A stretch of DNA of 50,894 nucleotides from an uncultured Clostridium sp. (GTDB lineage Bacteria > Bacillota > Clostridia > Lachnospirales > Lachnospiraceae): positions 1 to 50,894 of the forward strand of contig CAMWYM010000008.1 of assembly GCA_947178475.1 (NCBI GenBank), written 5' to 3'. Below are positions 27,560-35,275 of this stretch, piece by piece. The position numbers were made by a program, and so were the translations under genes. Every line of letters begins with the position of its first letter. Position 1 is the stretch's first letter. The notes beneath the pieces are model-generated. The model made no database searches and was not told the DNA's origin. It saw only the letters and a list, made by a program, of their open reading frames with translations.

Positions 27560-28027
27560 ATGTTAGAAGCAGGAGTAAAAGCACCGGATTTTAAATTACA
27601 GGATAAGGATGAAAAAGAAGTATCTCTTTCTGATTTTGCAGGGAAAAAAGTGGTGGTGTATTTTTATCCGAAGGACAATACTCCGGGATGTACCAGGCAG
27701 GCATGTGCATTTGCCAGTGCATATGAGCAGTTTAGAGCGATAGATACCGTGGTAATAGGAATCAGCAAAGACAGTATAGCTTCCCACCAGCGGTTTGTGG
27801 AAAAGTTTAATCTGCCATTTATATTATTGTCAGATCCGGAACGGAAGGCAATTGAGGCATATGATGTATGGCAGGAAAAGAAAAATTACGGAAAAGTGAG
27901 CATGGGGGTAGTTCGTACCACCTATATTATTGATGAAAAGGGAATGATTGAAAAGGTGATGAGGAAAGTGAAGCCGGATACAAATGCTGCTGAGATTTTG
28001 GAGTATTTGCAGGAAGAAAAAATGTGA
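27560..28027 (+). CDS. bcp: Thioredoxin-dependent thiol peroxidase (Bcp/PrxQ)
   Basis: 155 residues, the family's usual length. It reduces peroxides in the cytosol using thioredoxin. The peroxidatic Cys is C44 in PKDNTPGCTRQAC and the resolving Cys is C49 (C-x4-C, the Bcp/PrxQ type). Thr41, Pro42 and the Arg in LSDPERKAI complete the active-site pattern. AGGAGGAGA precedes the ATG. It has its own strong promoter. The MATE gene starts 41 bp downstream with no terminator, so they may be co-transcribed. Confidence 0.95.
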   Translation: MLEAGVKAPDFKLQDKDEKEVSLSDFAGKKVVVYFYPKDNTPGCTRQACAFASAYEQFRAIDTVVIGISKDSIASHQRFVEKFNLPFILLSDPERKAIEAYDVWQEKKNYGKVSMGVVRTTYIIDEKGMIEKVMRKVKPDTNAAEILEYLQEEKM

Positions 28028-28068
28028 TTTATATCTAATCAATATTAGCGGCAAAGGAAGTGTAACAA

Positions 28069-29406
28069 ATGACAAAAAGTATGACAGAAGGCAGACCGCT
28101 TACTCTTATCCTGCAATTTGCCCTTCCATTATTGGCAGGCAACCTGTTACAGCAAACCTATAATATCATTGATGCTGCTATTGTAGGGCAGATTCTGGGC
28201 ACAGATGCACTGGCAAGCGTTGGAGCATCCAGCAGTGTCCAGTTTTTAGTACTGGGCTTTTGTATTGGTATTTGTTGTGGCTTTGGGATTCCCATCGCCA
28301 AAAGCTTTGGTGCTGGACAACAGGAAGAAATGCGTGATTTGATTTTTCATGCCATGGTTTTGACAGGAGTGTTTGCTATCATATTGACGGCAGTGTGTGC
28401 CTTGCTTTGTCCGCAAATCCTTCATTTACTGTCTACACCGGAGAATATTTTTAAGGGAGCGTATCAGTATCTGCTGGTTATTTTTCTGGGAATTCCTTTT
28501 ACTCTTTTATATAATCTTCTATCCAGTATTTTAAGGGCAGTTGGTGACAGTAAAACACCATTTATGTTTCTTGCTTTTTCTACTGTGTTAAATATTATAT
28601 TGGATTTATTCTGTATCATAGTGCTTAGATGGGGATGTGCAGGAGCTGCAATCGCAACGATTACAGCACAGGCGGTAAGTGGCATTTTGTGCTTCATATA
28701 TATAAGAAAACGAATTCCAGCTCTTTCTCTGTCAAAACAGAATTACCGAATAAAAGAAGCCGGGATTAAAGTCATGCTGCTCATGGGAGTTCCTATGGGA
28801 TTACAGTATTCCATTACGGCAGTCGGAAGTATGGTTATGCAGTCGGCAAATAATGGGCTGGGAAGTGTTTATGTCTCCGGTTTTACTGCAGGTATGCGGA
28901 TAAAGCAGTTTTTGATGTGTCCCTTTGATGCCATTGCCACTGCGGTTTCCGTCTTTTGTGGACAGAATCTCGGTGCCGGAAAAGTAGATCGGATTAAAAA
29001 GGGAATCCGGGAAGGAATCTGCGCAGGTGTGCTTTATGGGTTATTTGCTGGAATTATTATGATTTTTGCTGGCAGAACCTTATCTATGTTATTTGTAAAT
29101 AAAAGTGCTGTAGAAGTTTTAGATGCTTCCGCAAAGTATCTGCGGTGTATGGGATTCTTTTTCTGGAGTCTTGGAATTTTAAATGTATGCCGGATGACTA
29201 CCCAGGGGCTTGGATATTCTGGAAGAGCAGTATTTTCCGGTATGACAGAAATGATAGCAAGAATACTGGTAAGTGTATTTTTTGTACCGCTGTACGGCTT
29301 TACAGCAATCTGCTTTGCAGATCAGTCAGCATGGCTTTCCGGCTGCTTTTATATTATACCGGTATGCTTTTGCAGTGTTAGAAGGATATCCTTAAAACAG
29401 AAGTGA
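28069..29406 (+). CDS. MATE family efflux transporter
   Basis: 445 residues with about twelve transmembrane segments. The two halves each begin with the family motif: PLLAGNLLQQTYNIIDAAIVGQILG (about 19-43) and LLMGVPMGLQYSITAVGSMVMQ (about 236-257). It is a cation-coupled multidrug or metabolite exporter of the inner membrane; substrates cannot be predicted. Only a short gap separates it from bcp, which suggests a joint role in stress defence (inference). Confidence 0.92.
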   Translation: MTKSMTEGRPLTLILQFALPLLAGNLLQQTYNIIDAAIVGQILGTDALASVGASSSVQFLVLGFCIGICCGFGIPIAKSFGAGQQEEMRDLIFHAMVLTGVFAIILTAVCALLCPQILHLLSTPENIFKGAYQYLLVIFLGIPFTLLYNLLSSILRAVGDSKTPFMFLAFSTVLNIILDLFCIIVLRWGCAGAAIATITAQAVSGILCFIYIRKRIPALSLSKQNYRIKEAGIKVMLLMGVPMGLQYSITAVGSMVMQSANNGLGSVYVSGFTAGMRIKQFLMCPFDAIATAVSVFCGQNLGAGKVDRIKKGIREGICAGVLYGLFAGIIMIFAGRTLSMLFVNKSAVEVLDASAKYLRCMGFFFWSLGILNVCRMTTQGLGYSGRAVFSGMTEMIARILVSVFFVPLYGFTAICFADQSAWLSGCFYIIPVCFCSVRRISLKQK

Positions 29407-29493
29407 ACCTTTTCCCAGGCTGCAACAATATAATAGTAGGACGTATAGGAAAGGTCTGCAAATATTGAATAGCATGAAAAGGAGGATAAGGAT

Positions 29494-29853
29494 ATGGGAT
29501 GTTTAGGTAATATACTTTGGATTATTTTTGGAGGAGCTGAGGGTGCATTGGCATGGTTTTTATATGGCTGCCTGTGGTCTATTACGATTGTGGGAATTCC
29601 AATCGGAAGGCAGTGTTTCAAATATGCAGGACTGACACTATTTCCCTTTGGAAAGGATGTAGATTATGGTGGAGGCAGTATGTCGTTGATTGCAAATGTA
29701 ATCTGGATGATCGTGACGGGAATCCCGATGGCGGCTGCGCATTTTTTGACAGGCTGTGCATTGTGTATCACAATAATTGGAGTACCGTTTGGCTTGCAGC
29801 ATTTTAAGCTGGCAAAGCTTGCGCTGATGCCGTTTGGAACAAAGGTACACTAG
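29494..29853 (+). CDS. yccF: YccF family inner-membrane protein
   Basis: 119 residues made of two similar halves, each with a TM segment followed by the sequence SITIVGIPIGRQCFK or CITIIGVPFGLQHFK and then a PFG motif. This internal duplication is the hallmark of the YccF (DUF307) family, whose function is unknown. AGGAGG precedes the ATG. Eight bases after its stop codon begins copy 2 of the terminal-inverted-repeat element. Confidence 0.88.
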   Translation: MGCLGNILWIIFGGAEGALAWFLYGCLWSITIVGIPIGRQCFKYAGLTLFPFGKDVDYGGGSMSLIANVIWMIVTGIPMAAAHFLTGCALCITIIGVPFGLQHFKLAKLALMPFGTKVH

Positions 29854-29860
29854 GTGTGGA

Positions 29861-30049
29861 TTTGGTGTCTTCGCAGACGCCCGTTGTACAATATAGACAA
29901 ATCAACGCAGGCACGCTTGCGCTGCTTGTCGCTCGCAGCGGTGCTAAGCTCGAAAAAACCTCGCCAAGCACCGGCGGCTCCAAAGCGTCGTGCTTATGAT
30001 ATTGTCTATATTGCACAACTAGGTTTTGGAAATCGTGAGTTTTGCGCAT
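29861..30049 (-). mobile_element. Non-coding element with terminal inverted repeats, copy 2
   Basis: Read on the minus strand it aligns with copy 1. Both begin with CAAAACCTAGTTGTGCAATA followed by TAGACAATATCATAAGCA. They share the core TTTTTTCGAG[CT]TTAGCACCG[CT]TGCGAGCGAC and end with TGCGTTGATTTGTCTATATT then GTACAACGG. The middle differs by insertions, and the outermost ends are more diverged than in copy 1. It sits between yccF and the oxidoreductase gene, ending about 31 bp before the latter's start codon. Confidence 0.8.
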
Positions 30050-30079
30050 CTCAAAATAGTATAAAAATGGAGGATTACT

Positions 30080-31093
30080 ATGAAGTTTGCAATTCTGGCA
30101 CCGGGAAAAATCGCCCAAAGCATGGCTAAGGCAGCAGTGGGAATACAGCAGATGAGTGGAGATATTACAAAAATATCGGATTCCAAAGAGAACAAGAGTA
30201 TAGGCGGAACACAAATGGAGCTCTATGCAGTTGCATCCAGAAGCCTTGACCGTGCAGAGGAGTTTGCTGCGCAGTGGGGATTTGAAAAGGCTTACGGATC
30301 CTATGAAGAAATGTTGGAGGATGAAGCGATAGAGCTTGTATATGTTGCTTCTCCCCATTCTCATCACTATCAGCATGCAAAGATGTGCTTAGAGCACGGC
30401 AAAAATGTTCTGGTGGAGAAGGCATTTACAGTAAATGCGAAGCAGGCAGAGGAGTTGATAAATCTTGCAAGAGAAGGGAAGCTTTTACTGGCAGAGGCAA
30501 TCTGGACAAGGTATATGCCTAGCCGGAGCATGATTGATGATATAGTAGCCAGCGGAATCATTGGAGAACCGGTTTCCCTGACTGCAAATCTTGGTTACGC
30601 AATGAAGTATAAGGAACGTCTGAGAAATCCGGAACTGGCAGGCGGTGCACTGCTGGATGTAGGTGTATATCCGATTAATTTTGCCATGATGGTATTTCAT
30701 AAGGAAATAGAGAAAATAGACACTTCGGTGGTGATGTCCCCGGAAGGAGTGGACTGGATAAACAGCGTAACCCTGACCTTTGAAGATGGAAAAATGGCGG
30801 TGCTTCACAGCAGTATGCTGACACCAACGGATCGTTTAGGTGTCATTTATGGCGAGAAGGGATATATTGAAGTACAAAATATCAATAACTGTGAGGAAAT
30901 CCGGGTGTTTGACACAGAGCATCAGATCATTGCATGTCATAAGGTGCCGGATCAGATTAACGGATATGAATATGAAGTCATCTCTTGCATGAAGGCAATG
31001 GAGGAAGGGAAAGTGGAATGTGAAGAGATGCCCCATAGTGAAACATTGCGGGTGATGAGACTGCTGGATGCAATCAGGGAAAAATGGGGATAG
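30080..31093 (+). CDS. Gfo/Idh/MocA family oxidoreductase
   Basis: 337 residues. The N-terminal Rossmann strand FAILAPGKIAQSMAKA carries a shortened GxGxIA-like dinucleotide loop, and an insert of about 20 residues (22-45) precedes the second strand, LYAVASRSLDRAEEFA. VYVASPHSHHYQHAKMCLEHGKNVLVEKAF contains the catalytic EK(P/A) motif. The C-terminal domain has GGALLDVGVYPINFAMMVF, typical of the family. It is a NAD(P)-dependent sugar or cyclitol dehydrogenase; substrate unknown. GGAGG precedes the ATG. A GNAT gene follows after 4 bp, so these form one operon with rlmD. Confidence 0.9.
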   Translation: MKFAILAPGKIAQSMAKAAVGIQQMSGDITKISDSKENKSIGGTQMELYAVASRSLDRAEEFAAQWGFEKAYGSYEEMLEDEAIELVYVASPHSHHYQHAKMCLEHGKNVLVEKAFTVNAKQAEELINLAREGKLLLAEAIWTRYMPSRSMIDDIVASGIIGEPVSLTANLGYAMKYKERLRNPELAGGALLDVGVYPINFAMMVFHKEIEKIDTSVVMSPEGVDWINSVTLTFEDGKMAVLHSSMLTPTDRLGVIYGEKGYIEVQNINNCEEIRVFDTEHQIIACHKVPDQINGYEYEVISCMKAMEEGKVECEEMPHSETLRVMRLLDAIREKWG

Positions 31094-31097
31094 AAAT

Positions 31098-31547
31098 ATG
31101 ATTAGAAATATGAAGCCGGCAGATATTCCGGCAGTTATGGAAATTTGGCTGAATACAAATATCAAAGCACATGTTTTTATAGCTTCTGATTACTGGAGAA
31201 AAAATTATGGTCTGACAAAGGCTATGATGTCTGATGCGGATATATATGTTTACGAGAGGGAAGGAAGTATTTATGGATTCGTTGGTCTGATGAAGGATTA
31301 TATAGCAGGAATATTTGTAGACGAAGCGTATCAAGGTTCAGGTATCGGAAAGTCCCTGCTTGATTATGTGAAGCAGCAAAAGGATGAGCTGGTCCTTCAT
31401 GTATATGAGAAAAATAAAGGTGCAGTAAGGTTTTATCTTCGGGAAGGCTTTGTCAAGGAAGAGGCAGGAGTGGAGGAAGAGAATCAGGAAACAGAGTACA
31501 GGATGCGGTGGAAAAAAGATGAGCTTAGAGAAAAATCAGGAATTTGA
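31098..31547 (+). CDS. GNAT family N-acetyltransferase
   Basis: 149 residues from the ATG at 31098, which follows the previous stop by 4 bp. IRNMKPADIPAVMEIWLNTN is the family N-terminus. AGIFVDEAYQGSGIGKSLLDYVK contains the acetyl-CoA loop (QGSGIG), and VYEKNKGAVRFYLREGF is motif B. The acceptor is unknown. Its 3' end overlaps the rlmD start by 29 bp, pointing to coupled translation. Confidence 0.9.
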   Translation: MIRNMKPADIPAVMEIWLNTNIKAHVFIASDYWRKNYGLTKAMMSDADIYVYEREGSIYGFVGLMKDYIAGIFVDEAYQGSGIGKSLLDYVKQQKDELVLHVYEKNKGAVRFYLREGFVKEEAGVEEENQETEYRMRWKKDELREKSGI

Positions 31548-33033
31548 ACTTACAATAGAGGACATGGGAAACGAGGGGGAAGGCATTGGACACCTTGATG
31601 GGATGGCTGTTTTTGTGAAGGATACCGTTCCTGGTGATGTGGTGAGGATTAAGATTATTAAGGTAAAGAAGAATTATGCTTATGGCAGGCTGATACAGGT
31701 GATTTGTCCCTCCGATTACCGGGTAGAGCCGATTTGTCCGCATGCCCGAAGGTGTGGGGGCTGTACCATTATGCATGTAAGCTATGAAAAGCAGCTTGCA
31801 TGGAAGCAGGATAAGGTAAAGAACTGTCTGCAAAGGATAGGCGGTATTGCGGATATAGAAGAGAAAATGGAGCCGATTATCGGAATGGAATATGGCGGAA
31901 GTGCAGGGGCAGATATCTCAAAGGGAAATAAGGATGTTAAGGATTTTCCAGCAATCCGGTATCGAAATAAAGCACAGTTTCCGGTACGGCGGGATAAAGC
32001 AGGAAAACTGGCAATCGGATTTTATGCGGGAAGAACCCATTCGGTTATTGATACAGATATTTGTTATCTGCAGGATGAAGTAAATGATGAAATTATAAGA
32101 AGGCTTCGCTGTTTTATGGAAAAATATCAGGTGGAAGCTTATGATGAGGAGCGCCATACCGGGCTGGTGAGGCATATTTTAACCCGTGTGGGAAGAAGGA
32201 CCGGAGAGGTTATGATTTGTCTTATCCTTAATGGAGATAAGTTAGAGGGAAAAGGCGAAAAAAAATATTATGAGAGCAGGAAAGCTCATGTAAAGCAGGG
32301 GAAGGTTATGCCAAAGGAAGCTCTTCGGAATGTGGAGAAGGAATTTGTGGAAGAAATGATGGATATTCCCGGAATTACAAGTATTTCCCTTAATGTGAAT
32401 AAGGAAAAGACAAACCGGATTCTAGGAGCGCATTGCCGTACAATCTGGGGACGCGATTATATTACCGATTATATCGGAAATGTGCAATATCAGATTAGCC
32501 CTTTGTCTTTTTATCAGGTGAATCCGAAGCAGACGGAAAAGCTTTACAGGAAGGCACTGGAATATGCGGATTTAAATGGAGAGGAAACCGTATGGGATCT
32601 CTATTGTGGAATCGGAACGATCTCACTGTTTCTGGCTCAGAAGGCGAAAAAGGTTCGTGGTGTGGAAATTGTACCGGAAGCAATCGAGGATGCCAGGAGA
32701 AATGCCAAGATAAACGGTATTCAAAATGTAGAATTCTTTGTGGGGAAGGCCGAAGAGGTTTTGCCGGAGCAGTATGAAAAAACGGGGGAGCGGGCAGATG
32801 TGATTGTGGTAGATCCACCTAGAAAGGGCTGTGATATAGTTGCCATTGAAACGATGATAAAAATGGCACCGAAGCGGATTATTTATGTGAGCTGTGACCC
32901 CGCAACGCTGGCGAGGGATGTGAAGATGCTGGTGGCAGCGGGATATGAGTTGAAGAAGGTTTGTGCAGTTGACCAGTTTGGACATGGGGGTCATGTAGAG
33001 ACAGTAGTAATGCTTTCCTACAAAATCAGATAG
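31519..33033 (+). CDS. rlmD: 23S rRNA (uracil-C5)-methyltransferase, RlmD/RumA type
   Basis: 504 residues from the ATG at 31519 (GGTGGA upstream). An N-terminal TRAM domain (about 3-62) is followed by iron-sulfur Cys C73, C79 and C82 (CPHARRCGGC) and probably one more near 185. The AdoMet domain has VWDLYCGIGTISLFLA. The DPPRKGC motif and the nucleophile in YVSCDPATLARD are present. The protein ends at HVETVVMLSYKIR. In many Lachnospiraceae relatives I recall a further ~100 residues; here that extension exists downstream but is out of frame by one base and carries a stop. The enzyme is probably still active because the catalytic core is whole. Confidence 0.9.
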   Translation: MSLEKNQEFELTIEDMGNEGEGIGHLDGMAVFVKDTVPGDVVRIKIIKVKKNYAYGRLIQVICPSDYRVEPICPHARRCGGCTIMHVSYEKQLAWKQDKVKNCLQRIGGIADIEEKMEPIIGMEYGGSAGADISKGNKDVKDFPAIRYRNKAQFPVRRDKAGKLAIGFYAGRTHSVIDTDICYLQDEVNDEIIRRLRCFMEKYQVEAYDEERHTGLVRHILTRVGRRTGEVMICLILNGDKLEGKGEKKYYESRKAHVKQGKVMPKEALRNVEKEFVEEMMDIPGITSISLNVNKEKTNRILGAHCRTIWGRDYITDYIGNVQYQISPLSFYQVNPKQTEKLYRKALEYADLNGEETVWDLYCGIGTISLFLAQKAKKVRGVEIVPEAIEDARRNAKINGIQNVEFFVGKAEEVLPEQYEKTGERADVIVVDPPRKGCDIVAIETMIKMAPKRIIYVSCDPATLARDVKMLVAAGYELKKVCAVDQFGHGGHVETVVMLSYKIR

Positions 33034-33340
33034 CCTAATCAACGTAAAAGTGGAGTTTGGCGAGGGTGAGGGCAAAGTGCCTTTGGATGCAATTGCAGAA
33101 CGAGCGAAACAGTATCAGTTGAAACCGAAAATTACATATAAAATGATACAAGAATAAGTGGAAAGAAACTATGGATTTAAGGTACATGCAGCGTACATTG
33201 CAGAAGTAAAACGGTCTTTGGGGTTGGCAATGTATGATGCACCTAATGCAGTGGAAGAATTGAAACAACCGAGAAAACATCCGCCGAAAGATAAAGTCGA
33301 GGCGATAAAAGATGCACTCAAATATTTTGAGGTAATTTGA
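33034..33340 (+). pseudogene. Broken C-terminal extension of RlmD
   Basis: After the rlmD stop, the +1 frame reads SDSLINVKVEFGEGEGKV and continues to a TAA at 33155-33157, then from GTG 33158 to KVEAIKDALKYFEVI at 33340. Removing one A from the run near 33024 and turning TAA into a Tyr codon would give one continuous extension of rlmD of about 110 residues. Two separate lesions argue against programmed frameshifting. The motif set VKVEFGEGEGKVPLD, KVHAAYIAEVKRSLGL and ELKQPRKHP is one I recall from C-termini of this enzyme family in gut clostridia; this is memory, not a search. Confidence 0.75.
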
Positions 33341-33465
33341 TGGAAGAAAGTATATTTCAAATTGCAGAACAGATAAATCAACTGCATAAGATAGCATAAT
33401 CTACTAATTAAGGAAGTAGTGGATATGATGTTAAGGAAGTTCATGATATGATTACAGGAGGAGCA

Positions 33466-34323
33466 ATGGGAAAAATAATTAAGGAAACTATTCATGCGAA
33501 AGGTATTGACATTGGCATATATACAACAAATTTTGAAAGTGAATTTATTTCTTTGACGGATATTGCGAAATATCGAAATGAAGATGATCCAAGGTTTGTA
33601 ATTCAGAATTGGATGCGTAATAGAAATACTATCGAATTTTTGAGTGTGTGGGAAGAATTGCATAATCCAGATTTTAACCGTGTGCAATTCGAGGCGGTTA
33701 AAAATGAAGCTGGGTTAAATCGTTTTGTAATGACACCAACGAAATGGATTACACAGATGAATGCTATTGGCATTGTTTCAAAATCAGGACGTTATGGTGG
33801 AACATATGCTCATAGTGATATTGCGATGTCTTTTGCAACTTGGATTTCTCCAGAATTCCAGTTATATATTATGAAGGATTACAGGCGATTAAAGACGGAT
33901 GAGAATAGTCGATTATCTTTGAGCTGGAATTTGAATAGAGAAATTTCTAAGTTAAATTATAGGATACATACGGACGCAATTAAGGAAAATTTAATTCCGC
34001 CAGAATTGACATCAGTTCAGATTGCTTACACATACGCAAATGAAGCAGATATGTTAAATGTTGTTTTGTTTGGAAAGACAGCGAAGCAGTGGAAAGATGA
34101 GAATCCAACTGAAAAAGGCAATATGCGAGATGTAGCAACATTAAATCAGTTGTTAGTACTTGCAAATTTGGAAAGTTATAATGCAGTTCTGATTAAACAA
34201 GGGAAGAATCAAAAAGAACGAATGGAATTACTTCGGCAGTTGGCGGTACAGCAGTTACAGACATTGGAGGAAGTAAGCCTAAATAATTTGCCGAAATTCG
34301 AAAATGATATACAGAGGCTTTAG
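33466..34323 (+). CDS. KilA-N domain protein
   Basis: 285 residues. The N-terminal half (ISLTDIAKYRNEDDP, VIQNWMRNRNTIEFL, then GIVSKSGRYGGTYAHSDIAMSFATWISPEFQLYIMKDYRRL) is a KilA-N DNA-binding domain, common in phages and genomic islands. The C-terminal half is helical and resembles the usual companion region (INYRIHTDAIKENLIPPELT-like). GGAGGAG lies just before the chosen ATG; an in-frame ATG at 33448 with AAGGAAG upstream is the alternative. It is the first gene of an AT-rich accessory block. It could regulate the block or sense phage infection; I infer no more. Confidence 0.85.
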   Translation: MGKIIKETIHAKGIDIGIYTTNFESEFISLTDIAKYRNEDDPRFVIQNWMRNRNTIEFLSVWEELHNPDFNRVQFEAVKNEAGLNRFVMTPTKWITQMNAIGIVSKSGRYGGTYAHSDIAMSFATWISPEFQLYIMKDYRRLKTDENSRLSLSWNLNREISKLNYRIHTDAIKENLIPPELTSVQIAYTYANEADMLNVVLFGKTAKQWKDENPTEKGNMRDVATLNQLLVLANLESYNAVLIKQGKNQKERMELLRQLAVQQLQTLEEVSLNNLPKFENDIQRL

Positions 34324-34374
34324 ACGATATAAATAGGATAAAATTGTAATATAGAATGAAATACGAGGTAGATT

Positions 34375-34917
34375 ATGAAATATGAACTTTTCTTTTTGAA
34401 CAATATACATGATTCTATGGAGATGGTAAATGTGGAGTTAGATCCATTTCTGGATTTATACAGCGAAGGGTGCTTTGATGATTTAAGCCTTAAACATATA
34501 ATATTGAATTTGGCAAATTGTTTAGAATTGCTTATTAAATATAGATTGGAACAGGAGCATTGGACACTTATTTTTTTTGATACGAATAAGGCTAAATATT
34601 CAAATTATTTGGACGGGGATTTTGTGAGCGTGGATATTAAATCAGGAACTTACAGATTAAAAAATATATGTGATGTTAAGTGTTCATTTGTTGCATGCAC
34701 ACAAATTTATCAATATAGAAATCGTCTAATGCATTATACATTAAACAGTACATTTGAGCAGATAATCAAAGATGTAGTTGAAGCGATGGGCGAAGTAGCA
34801 GAGTTTGTTGAAATTGAAATTATGCAGTATTTGCCTGAGAAGGCTCAAGAAGATTTTAAAAATTCAATAGATAATTATAGAAAATATGCAAAAGTTCTAA
34901 AAGAATTAAAAATGTAA
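34375..34917 (+). CDS. Candidate HEPN-domain RNase, unknown family
   Basis: 180 residues, mostly helical by composition, no signal or TM segment. The stretch IYQYRNRLMHYTLN contains R115-N-R-L-M-H120, an RX4H motif with the polar residue after Arg that marks HEPN ribonucleases. An upstream helix LKHIILNLANCLELLIKYRLE (about 39-59) fits the first long HEPN helix. GAGG stands 7 nt before the ATG. It lies 51 bp after the KilA-N gene and 360 bp before a RloC-like ATPase, all in one direction. It may be a toxin or an abortive-infection effector; the domain call rests on the motif and context only. Confidence 0.55.
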   Translation: MKYELFFLNNIHDSMEMVNVELDPFLDLYSEGCFDDLSLKHIILNLANCLELLIKYRLEQEHWTLIFFDTNKAKYSNYLDGDFVSVDIKSGTYRLKNICDVKCSFVACTQIYQYRNRLMHYTLNSTFEQIIKDVVEAMGEVAEFVEIEIMQYLPEKAQEDFKNSIDNYRKYAKVLKELKM

Positions 34918-34933
34918 GACGGTTTCTTAAATT

Positions 34934-35262
34934 TTGTGGGAAAAAGGGAATACCGTTGAGACGGTAGTGATTTTGTCTAAACTCAAAACTAAACGACATG
35001 TCGACATTGAAATACATACTGATGAATTGGATTTGACTTCAGCAGAGAGTAAAGCCACTTATGCAGAACTCAAACAATATGTGCTTGATAAATATGGTTT
35101 GAAAGTATCCAGTTTGAACATTGCCAGATTAAAGCAAAGTGTGGTATTATCGAGCGTGAGAATTATAATAAGGCAAAGAACGAAAATGTTAAGCAGTCAA
35201 ACTGCACAGAGGAAAAAGAAAATGCAATAAAAGACGCGTTTAAACATTTTCAAATGATTTAA
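34934..35262 (+). pseudogene. Second broken RlmD-type C-terminal fragment
   Basis: It starts as GNTVETVVILSK, like the end of the RlmD core (HVETVVMLS), and continues HVDIEIHTDELDLTSAESKAT and LKVSSLNIARLK. Near 35133 one base is missing: the next frame then reads CGIIERENYNKAKNENVK and ends IKDAFKHFQMI, stop at 35260-35262. It differs in sequence from the first remnant but has the same layout. No methyltransferase core precedes it. It looks like the scar of a recombination at an rlmD 3' end. Confidence 0.7.
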
Positions 35263-35275
35263 ATGGGAGGATAAG

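Noticed and set aside
29804-30376. Long minus-strand open frame across the repeat element and the oxidoreductase start
   Set aside because: It covers the non-coding element and runs antisense to a clear gene, without ribosome site or family.
33020-33160. Programmed +1 frameshift joining rlmD to its extension
   Set aside because: A separate nonsense codon (TAA at 33155) breaks the extension further on, so decay is the simpler reading.
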